Below, piece by piece: positions 1 through 12,690 of a stretch of 64,000 bases of DNA. A model generated the notes under the pieces. That model saw only the letters and a program-made list of their open reading frames with translations, was not told the DNA's origin and did not search any database. Source of the DNA: Halictus rubicundus (Eukaryota; Arthropoda; Insecta; Hymenoptera; Halictidae); NCBI RefSeq assembly GCF_050948215.1, contig NW_027488580.1, positions 1,426,001 through 1,490,000 of the forward strand, in the 5' to 3' direction. How positions within the stretch are numbered: position 1 is the first letter of the stretch; each line of letters starts with the position of its first letter. The translations under genes were made by a program, and so were the position numbers.

Positions 1-893
1 CTATCCTATCCTATCCTCTATCCTATCCTATCCTCAACGCTATCCTATCCTCATTACTATCCTATACTCCATTATATCCTATCCGCTATCGTATCATATC
101 CTCTATCCTATAATATCCTCTATCCTATTCAATCCGCTATCCTATCCTCTATCATATCCTCTATCCTATCCTATCCTCTATCCTATCCTCTATCCTATCC
201 TATCCTCTATCCTCTCCTATCCTCTATCCTATCCTCTATCCTATCCTATCCTATCCTCTATCCTATCCTATCCTCTATCCTATCCTATCCTCTATCCTAT
301 CCTATCCTCTATCCTCTCCTATCCTCTATCCTATCCTATCCTCTATCCTATCCTATCCTATCCTCTATCCTAACCTATCCTCTATCTTATCCTATCCTCT
401 ATCCTATCCTATCCTGAACCCTATCCTATCCTCATTCCTATCCTATACTCCATTATATCCTATCCGCTATCCTATCATATCCTCTATCCTATCCTCTATC
501 CTATCCTCTATCCTATCCTCTATCCTATCCTATCCTCTATCCTATCCTATCCTCTATCCTATCCTATCCTCTATCCTATCCTATCCTCTATCCTATCCTA
601 TCCTCTATCCTATCCTATCCTCTATCCTATCCTATCCTATCCTCTATCCTATCCTATCCTCTATCCTATCCTATCCTCTATCCTATCCTATCATCAATCC
701 TATCCTATCCTCTATCCTCTCCTATCCTTTATACTAACCAATCCTCTATCCTATCCTCTATCCTATCCTATCCTCTATCCTATCCTATCCACTATCCTAT
801 CCTATCCTCTATCCTATCCTATCCACTATCCTATCCTATCCTCTATCCTATCCTATCCTCTATCCTATCCTATCCTCTATCCTATCCTATCCT
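1..893. repeat. Family A, X module copy 1 (left-truncated)
   Basis: cattac is at 52 and gaac at 416, 364 bp apart. The stretch after gaac is a run of 17-mers, followed by tcatcaatcc at 691 and a ctttatactaacc spelling near 728. The same order recurs from 1629 onward. Positions 467-897 contain no G on this strand. The module probably begins before the window. Confidence 0.75.
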
Positions 894-1679
894 CAATGCT
901 ATCCTATTCTCTATCCTCACCTATCCTTTATACTATCAAATCCTCTATCCTATCCTATCCTCTATCCTATCCTACCCTCCATCGTCTCCTATCCTCTATC
1001 CTATCCAATCCCCTATCCTATCCTCTTTCCTATCCTATCCTCAATCCTATCCTATCCTCTACAATATCGTATCCTCTATCATATCCTATCCTCTTGCCTA
1101 TGATATCATCTACCCTATCGTATCCTCTATCCTATCCAATCTCCTACCCTATCCTCTATCCTATCCTATCCTCTATCGTCTGCTCTATCCTATCCTATCC
1201 ACTATCCTATCCTATCCTCAATGCTATCCTATTCTCTATCCTCACCTATCCTTTATACTATCCAATCCTCTATCCTAACCTATCCTCTATCCTATCCTAT
1301 CCTCTTTCCTATCCTATCCTCTATCCTATCCTATCCTCTATCCTAATCTACCCTCTATCCTATCCAATCCTCTATCCTATCCTATCCTCAACGCTATCCT
1401 ATCCTCATTCCTATCCTATACTCCATTATATCCTATCCGCTATCTTATCATATCCTCTATCCTATAATATCCTCTATCCTATCCAATCCTCTATCCTATC
1501 CTCTATCCTATCCTCTATCCTATCCTATCCTCTATCCTATCCTCTATCCTATCCTATCATCTATCCTATCCTATCCTCTATCCTATCCTATCCTCTATCC
1601 TATCCTATCCTCTATCCTAACCTATCCTCTATCCTATCCTATCCTCTATCCTATCCTATCCTCAACGCTATCCTATCCT
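894..1679. repeat. Family A, Y module copy 1
   Basis: It starts at caatgc (894) and runs to the next cattac (1680). Landmarks in order are ctatcaaatc, ctctacaatatcg, GATATC at 1102, cgtctgctc at 1177, a second caatgc, then caacgc with cattcc. The caatgc ATG lies 784 bp before cattac, the same distance as in the copies at 3131 and 7712. A 281-codon open frame crosses it, but that follows from the repeat arithmetic and I do not call a gene. Confidence 0.8.
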
Positions 1680-2532
1680 CATTACTATCCTATACTCCAT
1701 TATATCCTATCCGCTATCGTATCATATCCTCTATCCTATAATATCCTCTATCCTATTCAATCCGCTATCCTATCCTCTATCATATCCTCTATCCTATCCT
1801 ATCCTCTATCCTATCCTCTATCCTATCCTATCCTCTATCCTCTCCTATCCTCTATCCTATCCTCTATCCTATCCTATCCTCTATCCTATCCTATCCTCTA
1901 TCCTATCCTATCCTCTATCCTATCCTATCCTCTATCCTCTCCTATCCTCTATCCTATCCTATCCTCTATCCTATCCTATCCTATCCTCTATCCTAACCTA
2001 CCCTCTATCTTATCCTATCCTCTATCCTATCCTATCCTGAACCCTATCCTATCCTCATTCCTATCCTATACTCCATTATATCCTATCCGCTATCCTATCA
2101 TATCCTCTATCCTATCCTCTATCCTATCCTCTACCCTATCCTCTATCCTATCCTATCCTCTATCCTATCCTATCCTCTATCCTATCCTATCCTCTATCCT
2201 ATCCTATCCTCTATCCTATCCTATCCTATCCTCTATCCTATCCTATCCTCTATCCTATCCTATCCTCTATCCTATCCTATCCTCTATCCTATCCTATCCT
2301 CTATCCTATCCTATCCTCAATCCTATCCTATCCTCTATCCTCTCCTATCCTTTATACTAACCAATCCTCTATCCTATCCTCTATCCTATCCTATCCTGTA
2401 TCCTATCCTATCCACTATCCTATCCTATCCTCTATCCTATCCTATCCTCTATCCTATCCTATCCTCTATCCTATCCTATCCTCTATCCTATCCTATCCTC
2501 TATCCTATCCTATCCTCTATCCTATCCTATCC
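1680..2532. repeat. Family A, X module copy 2
   Basis: cattac at 1680 is followed by gaac at 2039, a spacing of 359 bp, which the copies at 3917 and 8498 share. The rest is 17-mers with single-base variants such as cctgtatcc near 2398. It matches 3917 onward at offset 2237. Confidence 0.75.
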
Positions 2533-3130
2533 TCCATCCTATCCAATCTTCTATGCTATCCTATCCTCTATCCTATCCTATCCTCTATCCTCTCCTATCC
2601 TCTATCCTATCCTATCCTATCCTCTATCCTATCCTCTATCCTAACCTATCCTCTATCTTATCCTATCCTCTATCCTATCCTATCCTGAACCCTATCCTAT
2701 CCTCATTCCTATCCTATACTCCATTATATCCTATCCGCTATCCTATCATATCCTCTATCCTATCCTCTATCCTATCCTCTATCCTATCCTCTATCCTATC
2801 CTATCCTCTATCCTATCCTATCCTCTATCCTATCCTATCCTCTATCCTATCCTATCCTCTATCCTATCCTATCCTATCCTCTATCCTATCCTATCCTCTA
2901 TCCTATCCTATCCTCTATCCTATCCTATCATCAATCCTATCCTATCCTCTATCCTCTCCTATCCTTTATACTAACCAATCCTCTATCCTATCCTCTATCC
3001 TATCCTATCCTCTATCCTATCCTATCCACTATCCTATCCTATCCTCTATCCTATCCTATCCACTATCCTATCCTATCCTCTATCCTATCCTATCCTCTAT
3101 CCTATCCTATCCTCTATCCTATCCTATCCT
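2533..3130. repeat. Family A linker with an extra gaac half-module
   Basis: It begins with the aatcttctatgc variant (aatctt at 2545) and has a gaac at 2687 with no cattac before it, so it holds only the right half of an X module. tcatcaatcc at 2928 matches 691 at offset 2237. gaac 416 to 2687 is 2271 bp, two 17-mers more than 2237, so this region and 361-893 are copies that differ by two monomers. Confidence 0.7.
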
Positions 3131-3916
3131 CAATGCTATCCTATTCTCTATCCTCACCTATCCTTTATACTATCAAATCCTCTATCCTATCCTATCCTCT
3201 ATCCTATCCTACCCTCCATCGTCTCCTATCCTCTATCCTATCCAATCCCCTATCCTATCCTCTTTCCTATCCTATCCTCAATCCTATCCTATCCTCTACA
3301 ATATCGTATCCTCTATCATATCCTATCCTCTTGCCTATGATATCATCTACCCTATCGTATCCTCTATCCTATCCAATCTCCTACCCTATCCTCTATCCTA
3401 TCCTATCCTCTATCGTCTGCTCTATCCTATCCTATCCACTATCCTATCCTATCCTCAATGCTATCCTATTCTCTATCCTCACCTATCCTTTATACTATCC
3501 AATCCTCTATCCTAACCTATCCTCTATCCTATCCTATCCTCTTTCCTATCCTATCCTCTATCCTATCCTATCCTCTATCCTAATCTACCCTCTATCCTAT
3601 CCAATCCTCTATCCTATCCTATCCTCAACGCTATCCTATCCTCATTCCTATCCTATACTCCATTATATCCTATCCGCTATCTTATCATATCCTCTATCCT
3701 ATAATATCCTCTATCCTATCCAATCCTCTATCCTATCCTCTATCCTATCCTCTATCCTATCCTATCCTCTATCCTATCCTCTATCCTATCCTATCATCTA
3801 TCCTATCCTATCCTCTATCCTATCCTATCCTCTATCCTATCCTATCCTCTATCCTAACCTATCCTCTATCCTATCCTATCCTCTATCCTATCCTATCCTC
3901 AACGCTATCCTATCCT
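3131..3916. repeat. Family A, Y module copy 2
   Basis: This is a copy of 894-1679 at offset 2237. Its 281-residue conceptual frame is identical to that of the first copy, and GATATC is at 3339. The identity across the module suggests a recent duplication or homogenisation. Confidence 0.82.
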
Positions 3917-4806
3917 CATTACTATCCTATACTCCATTATATCCTATCCGCTATCGTATCATATCCTCTATCCTATAATATCCTCTATCCTATTCAATCC
4001 GCTATCCTATCCTCTATCATATCCTCTATCCTATCCTATCCTCTATCCTATCCTCTATCCTATCCTATCCTCTATCCTCTCCTATCCTCTATCCTATCCT
4101 CTATCCTATCCTATCCTCTATCCTATCCTATCCTCTATCCTATCCTATCCTCTATCCTATCCTATCCTCTATCCTCTCCTATCCTCTATCCTATCCTATC
4201 CTCTATCCTATCCTATCCTATCCTCTATCCTAACCTATCCTCTATCTTATCCTATCCTCTATCCTATCCTATCCTGAACCCTATCCTATCCTCATTCCTA
4301 TCCTATACTCCATTATATCCTATCCGCTATCCTATCATATCCTCTATCCTATCCTCTATCCTATCCTCTACCCTATCCTCTATCCTATCCTATCCTCTAT
4401 CCTATCCTATCCTCTATCCTATCCTATCCTCTATCCTATCCTATCCTCTATCCTATCCTATCCTATCCTCTATCCTATCCTATCCTCTATCCTATCCTAT
4501 CCTCTATCCTATCCTATCCTCTATCCTATCCTATCCTCTATCCTATCCTATCCTCAATCCTATCCTATCCTCTATCCTCTCCTATCCTTTATACTAACCA
4601 ATCCTCTATCCTATCCTCTATCCTATCCTATCCTGTATCCTATCCTATCCACTATCCTATCCTATCCTCTATCCTATCCTATCCTCTATCCTATCCTATC
4701 CTCTATCCTATCCTATCCTCTATCCTATCCTATCCTCTATCCTATCCTATCCTCTATCCTATCCTATCCTCTATCCTATCCTATCCTCCATCCTATCCAA
4801 TCTTCT
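3917..4806. repeat. Family A, X module copy 3
   Basis: cattac is at 3917 and gaac at 4276. It follows copy 2 at offset 2237 until one additional 17-mer shifts the offset to 2254 before the aatctt variant at 4799. Confidence 0.75.
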
Positions 4807-4884
4807 ATGCTATCCTATCCTCTATCCTATCCTATCCTCTATCCTATCCTATCCTCTATCCTATCCTATCCTATCCTCTATCCT

Positions 4885-5755
4885 ATCCTATCCTCTATTG
4901 TCTGCTCTATCCTATCCTATCCACTATCCTATTCTATCCTCAATGCTATCCTATTCTCTATCCTCACCTATGCTTTATACTATCCAATCCTCTATCCTAT
5001 CCTATCCTCTATCCTATCCTATCCTCTATCGTCTCCTATCCTTTATCCTATCCAATCCCCTATCCTATCCCCGATCCTATCCTATTCTCTATCGTCTGCT
5101 CTATCCTATCCTATCCACTATCCTATCCTCTCCTCAATGCTATCCTATTCTCTATCCTCACCTATCCTTTATACTATCAAATCATCTATCCTATCCTATC
5201 CTCTATCCTATCCTACCCTCCATCGTCTCCTATCCTCTATCCTATCCAATCCCCTATCCTATCCTCTTTCCTATCCTATCCTCAATCCTATCCTATCCTC
5301 TACAATATCGTATCCTCTATCATATCCTATCCTCTTGCCTATGATATCATCTACCCTATCGTATCCTCTATCCTATCCAATCTCCTACCCTATCCTCTAT
5401 CCTATCCTATCCTCTATCGTCTGCTCTATCCTATTCTATCCACTATCCTATCCTATCCTCAATGCTATCCTATTCTCTATCCTCACCTATCCTTTATACT
5501 ATCCAATCCTCTATCCTAACCTATTCTCTATCCTATCCTATCCTCTTTCCTATCCTATCCTCTATCCTATCCTATCCTCTATCCTAATCTACCCTCTATC
5601 CTATCCAATCCTCTATCCTATCCTATCCTCAACGCTATCCTATCCTCATTCCTATCCTATACTCCATTATATCCTATCCGCCATCTTATCATATCCTCTA
5701 TCCTATAATATCCTCTATCCTATCCAATCCTCTATCCTATCCTCTATCCTATCCT
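4885..5755. repeat. 1155-bp tandem duplication inside family A, copy 1
   Basis: It begins at the attgtctgctc variant near 4895 and includes a Y-type segment from caatgc at 5135, with GATATC at 5343 and caacgc/cattcc near 5630. It matches the next copy at a constant 1155 bp. Copy 1 has tccccgatcc near 5066 where copy 2 has tcctcgatcc, and it lacks the cattac module that follows Y elsewhere. It ends in 17-mers. Confidence 0.8.
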
Positions 5756-6039
5756 CTATCCTATCCTATCCTCTATCCTATCCTATCCTCTATCCTATCC
5801 TATCCTCTATCCTATCCTATCCTCTATCCTATCCTATCCTCTATCCTATCCTATCCTCCATCCTATCCAATCTTCTATCCTATCCTATCCTCTATCCTAT
5901 CCTATCCTCTATCCTATCCTATCCTCTATGCTATCCTATCCTCTATCCTATCCTATCCTCTATCCTATCCTATCTTCTATCCTATCCTATCCTCTATCCT
6001 ATCCTATCCTCTATCCTATCCTATCCTATCCTCTATCCT

Positions 6040-6910
6040 ATCCTATCCTCTATTGTCTGCTCTATCCTATCCTATCCACTATCCTATTCTATCCTCAATG
6101 CTATCCTATTCTCTATCCTCACCTATGCTTTATACTATCCAATCCTCTATCCTATCCTATCCTCTATCCTATCCTATCCTCTATCGTCTCCTATCCTTTA
6201 TCCTATCCAATCCCCTATCCTATCCTCGATCCTATCCTATTCTCTATCGTCTGCTCTATCCTATCCTATCCACTATCCTATCCTCTCCTCAATGCTATCC
6301 TATTCTCTATCCTCACCTATCCTTTATACTATCAAATCATCTATCCTATCCTATCCTCTATCCTATCCTACCCTCCATCGTCTCCTATCCTCTATCCTAT
6401 CCAATCCCCTATCCTATCCTCTTTCCTATCCTATCCTCAATCCTATCCTATCCTCTACAATATCGTATCCTCTATCATATCCTATCCTCTTGCCTATGAT
6501 ATCATCTACCCTATCGTATCCTCTATCCTATCCAATCTCCTACCCTATCCTCTATCCTATCCTATCCTCTATCGTCTGCTCTATCCTATCCTATCCACTA
6601 TCCTATCCTATCCTCAATGCTATCCTATTCTCTATCCTCACCTATCCTTTATACTATCCAATCCTCTATCCTAACCTATCCTCTATCCTATCCTATCCTC
6701 TTTCCTATCCTATCCTCTATCCTATCCTATCCTCTATCCTAATCTACCCTCTATCCTATCCAATCCTCTATCCTATCCTATCCTCAACGCTATCCTATCC
6801 TCATTCCTATCCTATACTCCATTATATCCTATCCGCCATCTTATCATATCCTCTATCCTATAATATCCTCTATCCTATCCAATCCTCTATCCTATCCTCT
6901 ATCCTATCCT
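6040..6910. repeat. 1155-bp tandem duplication inside family A, copy 2
   Basis: It repeats 4885-5755 at offset 1155: attgtctgctc 4895 to 6050, caatgc ATG 5137 to 6292, GATATC 5343 to 6498. Unlike copy 1 it runs on to a cattac at 7064. That spacing is 772 bp instead of 784, so one 12-mer is missing. The stretch 5756-6039 between the copies is 17-mers with an aatcttc and a ttctatgc-like variant. Confidence 0.8.
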
Positions 6911-7063
6911 ATCCTCTATCCTATCCTCTATCCTATCCTATCATCTATCCTATCCTATCCTCTATCCTATCCTATCCTCTATCCTATCCTATCCTCTATC
7001 CTAACCTATCCTCTATCCTATCCTATCCTCTATCCTATCCTATCCTCAACGCTATCCTATCCT

Positions 7064-7711
7064 CATTACTATCCTATACTCCATTATATCCTATCCGCTA
7101 TCGTATCATATCCTCTATCCTATAATATCCTCTATCCTATTCAATCCGCTATCCTATCCTCTATCATATCCTCTATCCTATCCTATCCTCTATCCTATCC
7201 TCTATCCTATCCTATCCTCTATCCTCTCCTATCCTCTATCCTATCCTCTATCCTATCCTATCCTCTATCCTATCCTATCCTCTATCCTATCCTATCCTAT
7301 CCTCTATGCTAACCTATCCTCTATCTTATCCTATCCTCTATCCTATCCTATCCTGAACACTATCCTATCCTCTATCCTATCCTATCCTCTATCCTATCCT
7401 ATCCTCTATCCTATCCTATCCTCTATCCTATCCTATCCTATCCTCTATCCTATCCTATCCTCTATCCTATCCTATCCTCTATCCTATCCTATCCTCTATC
7501 CTATCCTATCCTCTATCCTATCCTATCCTCTATCCTATCCTATCATCAATCCTATCCTATCCTCTATCCTCTCCTATCCTTTATACTAACCAATCCTCTA
7601 TCCTATCCTCTATCCTATCCTATCCTCTATCCTATCCTATCCACTATCCTATCCTATCCTCTATCCTATCCTATCCTCTATCCTATCCTATCCTCTATCC
7701 TATCCTATCCT
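7064..7711. repeat. Family A, X module copy 4 (shortened)
   Basis: cattac at 7064 is only 291 bp before gaac at 7355, where other copies have 359. The variant reads gaacac instead of gaaccc, and the cattcc segment after it is missing. I infer internal deletions. Positions 7356-7715 lack G. Confidence 0.72.
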
Positions 7712-8497
7712 CAATGCTATCCTATTCTCTATCCTCACCTATCCTTTATACTATCAAATCCTCTATCCTATCCTATCCTCTATCCTATCCTACCCTCCAT
7801 CGTCTCCTATCCTCTACCCTATCCAATCCCCTATCCTATCCTCTTTCCTATCCTATCCTCAATCCTATCCTATCCTCTACAATATCGTATCCTCTATCAT
7901 ATCCTATCCTCTTGCCTATGATATCATCTACCCTATCGTATCCTCTATCCTATCCAATCTCCTACCCTATCCTCTATCCTATCCTATCCTCTATCGTCTG
8001 CTCTATCCTATCCTATCCACTATCCTATCCTATCCTCAATGCTATCCTATTCTCTATCCTCACCTATCCTTTATACTATCCAATCCTCTATCCTAACCTA
8101 TCCTCTATCCTATCCTATCCTCTTTCCTATCCTATCCTCTATCCTATCCTATCCTCTATCCTAATCTACCCTCTATCCTATCCAATCCTCTATCCTATCC
8201 TATCCTCAACGCTATCCTATCCTCATTCCTATCCTATACTCCATTATATCCTATCCGCTATCTTATCATATCCTCTATCCTATAATATCCTCTATCCTAT
8301 CCAATCCTCTATCCTATCCTCTATCCTATCCTCTATCCTATCCTATCCTCTATCCTATCCTCTATCCTATCCTATCATCTATCCTATCCTATCGTCTATC
8401 CTATCCTATCCTCTATCCTATCCTATCCTCTATCCTAACCTATCCTCTATCCTATCCTATCCTCTATCCTATCCTATCCTCAACGCTATCCTATCCT
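7712..8497. repeat. Family A, Y module copy 5
   Basis: It keeps the exact 784-bp spacing from the caatgc ATG (7714) to cattac (8498) and has GATATC at 7920. It differs from copies 1 and 2 by single bases, for example ctctaccctatcc near 7812 and atcgtctatcc near 8391. Confidence 0.8.
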
Positions 8498-9317
8498 CAT
8501 TACTATCCTATACTCCATTATATCCTATCCGCTATCGTATCATATCCTCTATCCTATAATATCCTCTATCCTATTCAATCCGCTATCCTATCCTCTATCA
8601 TATCCTCTATCCTATCCTATCCTCTATCCTATCCTCTATCCTATCCTATCCTCTATCCTCTCCTATCCTCTATCCTATCCTCTATCCTATCCTATCCTCT
8701 ATCCTATCCTATCCTCTATCCTATCCTATCCTCTATCCTATCCTATCCTCTATCCTCTCCTATCCTCTATCCTATCCTATCCTCTATCCTATCCTATCCT
8801 ATCCTCTATCCTAACCTATCCTCTATCTTAACCTATCCTCTATCCTATCCTATCCTGAACCCTATCCTATCCTCATTCCTATCCTATACTCCATTATATC
8901 CTATCCGCTATCCTATCATATCCTCTATCCTATCCTCTATCCTGTCCTCTACCCTATCCTCTATCCTATCCTATCCTCTATCCTATCCTATCCTCTATCC
9001 TATCCTATCCTCTATCCTATCCTATCCTCTATCCTATCCTATCCTCTATCCTATCCTATCCTATCCTCTATCCTATCCTATCCTCTATCCTATCCTATCC
9101 TCTATCCTATCCTATCCTCTATCCTATCCTATCCTCTATCCTATCCTATCCTCAATCCTATCCTATCCTCTATCCTCTCCTATCCTTTATACTAACCAAT
9201 CCTCTATCCTATCCTCTATCCTATCCTATCCTCTATCCTATCCTATCCACTATCCTATCCTATCCTCTATCCTATCCTATCCTCTATCCTATCCTATCCT
9301 CTATCCTATCCTATCCT
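8498..9317. repeat. Family A, X module copy 5
   Basis: cattac at 8498 and gaac at 8857 are 359 bp apart. Private variants are ctatcttaacc near 8826 and cctgtcctctaccc near 8942. Positions 8945-9321 carry no G. Confidence 0.75.
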
Positions 9318-9746
9318 CAATGCTATCCTATTCTCTATCCTCACCTATCCTTTATACTATCAAATCCTCTATCCTATCCTATCCTCTATCCTATCCTACC
9401 CTCCATCGTCTCCTATCCTCTATCCTATCCAATCCCCTATCCTATCCTCTTTCCTATCCTATCCTCAATCCTATCCTATCCTCTACAATATCGTATCCTC
9501 TATCCTATCCAATCTCCTACCCTATCCTCTATCCTATCCTATCCTCTATCGTCTGCTCTATCCTATCCTATCCACTATCCTATCCTATCCTCAATGCTAT
9601 CCTATTCTCTATCCTCACCTATCCTTTATACTATCCAATCCTCTATCCTAACCTATCCTCTATCCTATCCTATCCTCTTTCCTATCCTATCCTCTATCCT
9701 ATCCTATCCTCTATCCTAATCTACCCTCTATCCTATCCAATCCTCT
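9318..9746. repeat. Family A, last Y module with a 51-bp deletion
   Basis: It starts like the other Y copies (caatgc, ctatcaaatc, ctctacaatatcg). At 9490-9504 the word atcgtatcctctatc passes straight to ctatccaatctcc. Other copies have 51 bp here, containing the EcoRV site and ending with a second copy of the same word. The module then runs into 17-mers and lacks caacgc/cattac. Confidence 0.85.
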
Positions 9747-10310
9747 ATCCTATCCTATCCTCTATCCTATCCTATCCTCTATCCTATCCTATCCTCTATC
9801 CTATCCTATCCTCTATCCTATCCTATCCTATCCTATCCTCTATCCTATCCTATCCTATCCTCTATCCTATCCTATCCTCTATCCTATCCTATCCTCTGTC
9901 CTATCCTATCCTCTATCCTATCCTATCCTCTATCCTATCCTATCCTCTATCCTATCATATCCTCTATCCTATCCTATCCTCAATCCTATCCTATCCTCTA
10001 TCCTCTCCTATTCTTTATACTAACCAATCCTCTATCCTATCCTCTATCCTATCCTATCCTCTATCCTATCCTATCCTCTATCCTATCCTAACCTGTATCC
10101 TATCCTATCCTCTATCCTATCCTATCCTCCATCCTATCCAATCTTCTATCCTATCCTATCCTCTATGCTATCCTATCCTCTATCCTATCCTATCCTCTAT
10201 CCTATCCTATCTTCTATCCTATCATATCCTCTATCCTATCCTATCCTCTATCCTATCCTATCCTATCCTCTATCCTATCCTATCCTATCCTCTATCCTAT
10301 CCTATCCTCT
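9747..10310. repeat. 17-mer tract between families A and B
   Basis: It is nearly pure 17-mers with a cctctgtcc variant near 9896 and a ttctttatactaacc variant near 10012. The aatcttctatcc and ctctatgctatcc (ATG at 10165) variants follow, which in family B precede the attgtctgctc landmark. No other structure is seen. Confidence 0.75.
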
Positions 10311-11530
10311 ATTGTCTGCTCTATCCTATCCTATCCACTATCCTATTCTATCCTCAATGCTATCCTATTCTCTATCCTCACCTATCCTTTATACTATCCA
10401 ATCCTCTATCCTATCCTATCCTCTATCCTATCCTATCCTCCATCGTCTCCTATCCTCTATCCTATCCAATCCCCTATCCTATCCTCGATCCTATCCTATT
10501 CTCTATCGTCTGCTCTATCCTATCCTATCCACTATCCTATTCTATCCTCAATGCTATCCTATTCTCTATCCTCACCTATCCTTTATACTATCCAATCCTC
10601 TATCCTATCCTATCCTCCATCGTCTCCTATCCTCTATCCTATCCAATCCCCTATCCTATCCTCGATCCTATCCTATTCTCTATCGTCTGCTCTATCCTAT
10701 CCTATCCACTATCCTATCCTCTCCTCAATGCTATCCTATTCTCTATCCTCACCTATCCTCTATCCTATCCTATCCTCTATCCTATCCTATCCTCTATCCT
10801 ATCCTATCCTCAATCCTATCCTATCCTCTATCCTATCCAATCCCCTATCCTATCCTCTATCCCATCCTATCCTCAATCCTATCCTATCCTCTATCCTCTC
10901 CTATCCTTTATACTAACCAATCCTCTATCCTATCCTCTATCCTATCCTATCCTCTATCCTATCCTATCCTCTATCCTATCCTCTATCCTATCCTATCCTC
11001 TATCCTATCCTATCCTCTATCCTATCCTATCCTCTATCCTATCCTATCCTCTATCCTATCCTATCCTCTATCCTATCCTATCCTATCCTCTATCCTATCC
11101 TATCCTCTATCCTATCCTATCCTCTATCCTATACTATCCACTATCCTATCCTATCCTATCCTCTATCCTATCCTATCCTCTATCCTATCCTATCCTCTAT
11201 CCTATCCTATCCTCTATCCTATCCAATCCCCTATCCTATCCTCGATCCTATCCTATTCTCTATCGTCTGCTCTATCCTATCCTATCCACTATCCTATCCT
11301 CTCCTCAATGCTATCCTATTCTCTATCCTCACCTATCCTTTATACTATCCAATCCTCTATCCTATCCTATCCTCCATCGTCTCCTATCCTCTATCCTATC
11401 CAATCCCCTATCCTATCCTCTATCCTATCCTATCCTCAATCCTATCCTATCCTCTATAATATCGTATCCTCTATCATATCCTATCCTCTTGCCTATGATA
11501 TCATCTACCCTATCGTATCCTCTATCCTAT
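10311..11530. repeat. First family B-type segment
   Basis: It opens with attgtctgctc at 10311. It carries several caatgc variants (ATG at 10551 among them), repeated tcctcgatcc and cgtctgctc, a tatcccatcc near 10857, then ctctataatatcg and GATATC at 11497. This order recurs in B units from about 14.6 kb on. There is no cattac in front of it, so it is a B body without the B head. Confidence 0.75.
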
Positions 11531-12224
11531 CCAATCTCCTACCCTATCCTCTATCCTATCCTATCATCTATCGTCTGCTCTATCCTATCCTATCCACTAT
11601 CCTATCCTATCCTCAATGCTATCCTATTCTCTATCCTCACCTATCCTTTATACTATCCAATCCTCTATCCTAACCTATCCTCTATCCTATCCTATCCTCT
11701 TTCCTATCCTATCCTCTATCCTATCCTATCCTCTATCCTAACCTACCCTCTATCCTATCCTATCCTCTATCCTATCCTATCCTCAACGCTATCCTATCCC
11801 CATTCCTATCCTATACTCCATTATATCCTATCCGCTATCTTATCATATCCTCTATCCTATAATATCCTCTATCCTATCCAATCTCCTACCCTATCCTCTA
11901 TCCTATCCTATCATCTATCGTCTGCTCTATCCTATCCTATCCACTATCCTATCCTATCCTCAATGCTATCCTATTCTCTATCCTCACCTATCCTTTATAC
12001 TATCCAATCCTCTATCCTAACCTATCCTCTATCCTATCCTATCCTCTTTCCTATCCTATCCTCTATCCTATCCTATACTCTATCCTAACCTACCCTCTTC
12101 CCTATCCTATTCTCTATCCTATCCTATCCTCAACGCTATCCTATCCTCATTCCTATCCTATACTCCATTATATCCTATCCGCTATCTTATCATATCCTCT
12201 ATCCTATAATATCCTCTATCCTAT
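11531..12224. repeat. 347-bp tandem duplication
   Basis: ccaatctcctaccc occurs at 11531 and 11878, and each copy runs through cgtctgctc, caatgc, caacgc and the cattcc segment. Copy 1 reads ccccattcc, as in later B units, and copy 2 reads cctcattcc. Copy 2 also has cctcttccc at about 12094, shared at offset 1432 with the segment starting at 13310 but not with copy 1. Confidence 0.8.
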
Positions 12225-12690
12225 CCAATCCTCTATCCTATCCTCTATCCTATCCTATCCTCTATCCTATCCTATCCTCTATCCTATCCTATCCTCTATC
12301 CTATCCTATCCTCTATCCTATCCTATCCTCTATCCTATCCTATCCTATCCTCTATCCTATCCTATCCTCTATCCTATCCTATCCTCTATCCTATCCTATC
12401 CTCTATCCTATCCTATCCTCTATCCTATCCTATCCTCAATCCTATCCTATCCTCTATCCTCTCCTATCCTTTATACTAACCAATCCTCTATCCTATCCTC
12501 TATCCTATCCTATCCTCTATCCTATCCTATCCACTATCCTATCCTATCCTCTATCCTATCCTATCCTCTATCCTATCCTATCCTCTATCCTATCCTATCC
12601 TCTATCCTATCCTATCCTCTATCCTATCCTATCCTCTATCCTATCCTATCCTCTATCCTATCCTATCCTCCATCCTATCCAATCTTCTAT
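12225..12690. repeat. Pure 17-mer tract without G
   Basis: Positions 12182-12690 form the longest G-free run I found (509 nt). It is almost all perfect 17-mers, with one ctttatactaacc variant near 12467 and a ccactatcc variant near 12531. There is no gene or other feature. Confidence 0.8.

Larger units (their letters stand above)
1..9746. repeat. Family A higher-order repeat domain
   Basis: This domain alternates X modules (marked by cattac and then gaac) with Y modules (marked by caatgc, ctatcaaatc, ctctacaatatcg and an EcoRV site GATATC). cattac falls at 52, 1680, 3917, 7064 and 8498. GATATC falls at 1102, 3339, 5343, 6498 and 7920. The 896-region and the 3133-region match at an offset of exactly 2237 bp. 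The offset grows to 2254 by about 4800 because one extra 17-mer is present. The spelling ctctacaatatcg separates A from B, which has ctctataatatcg. Confidence 0.85.
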
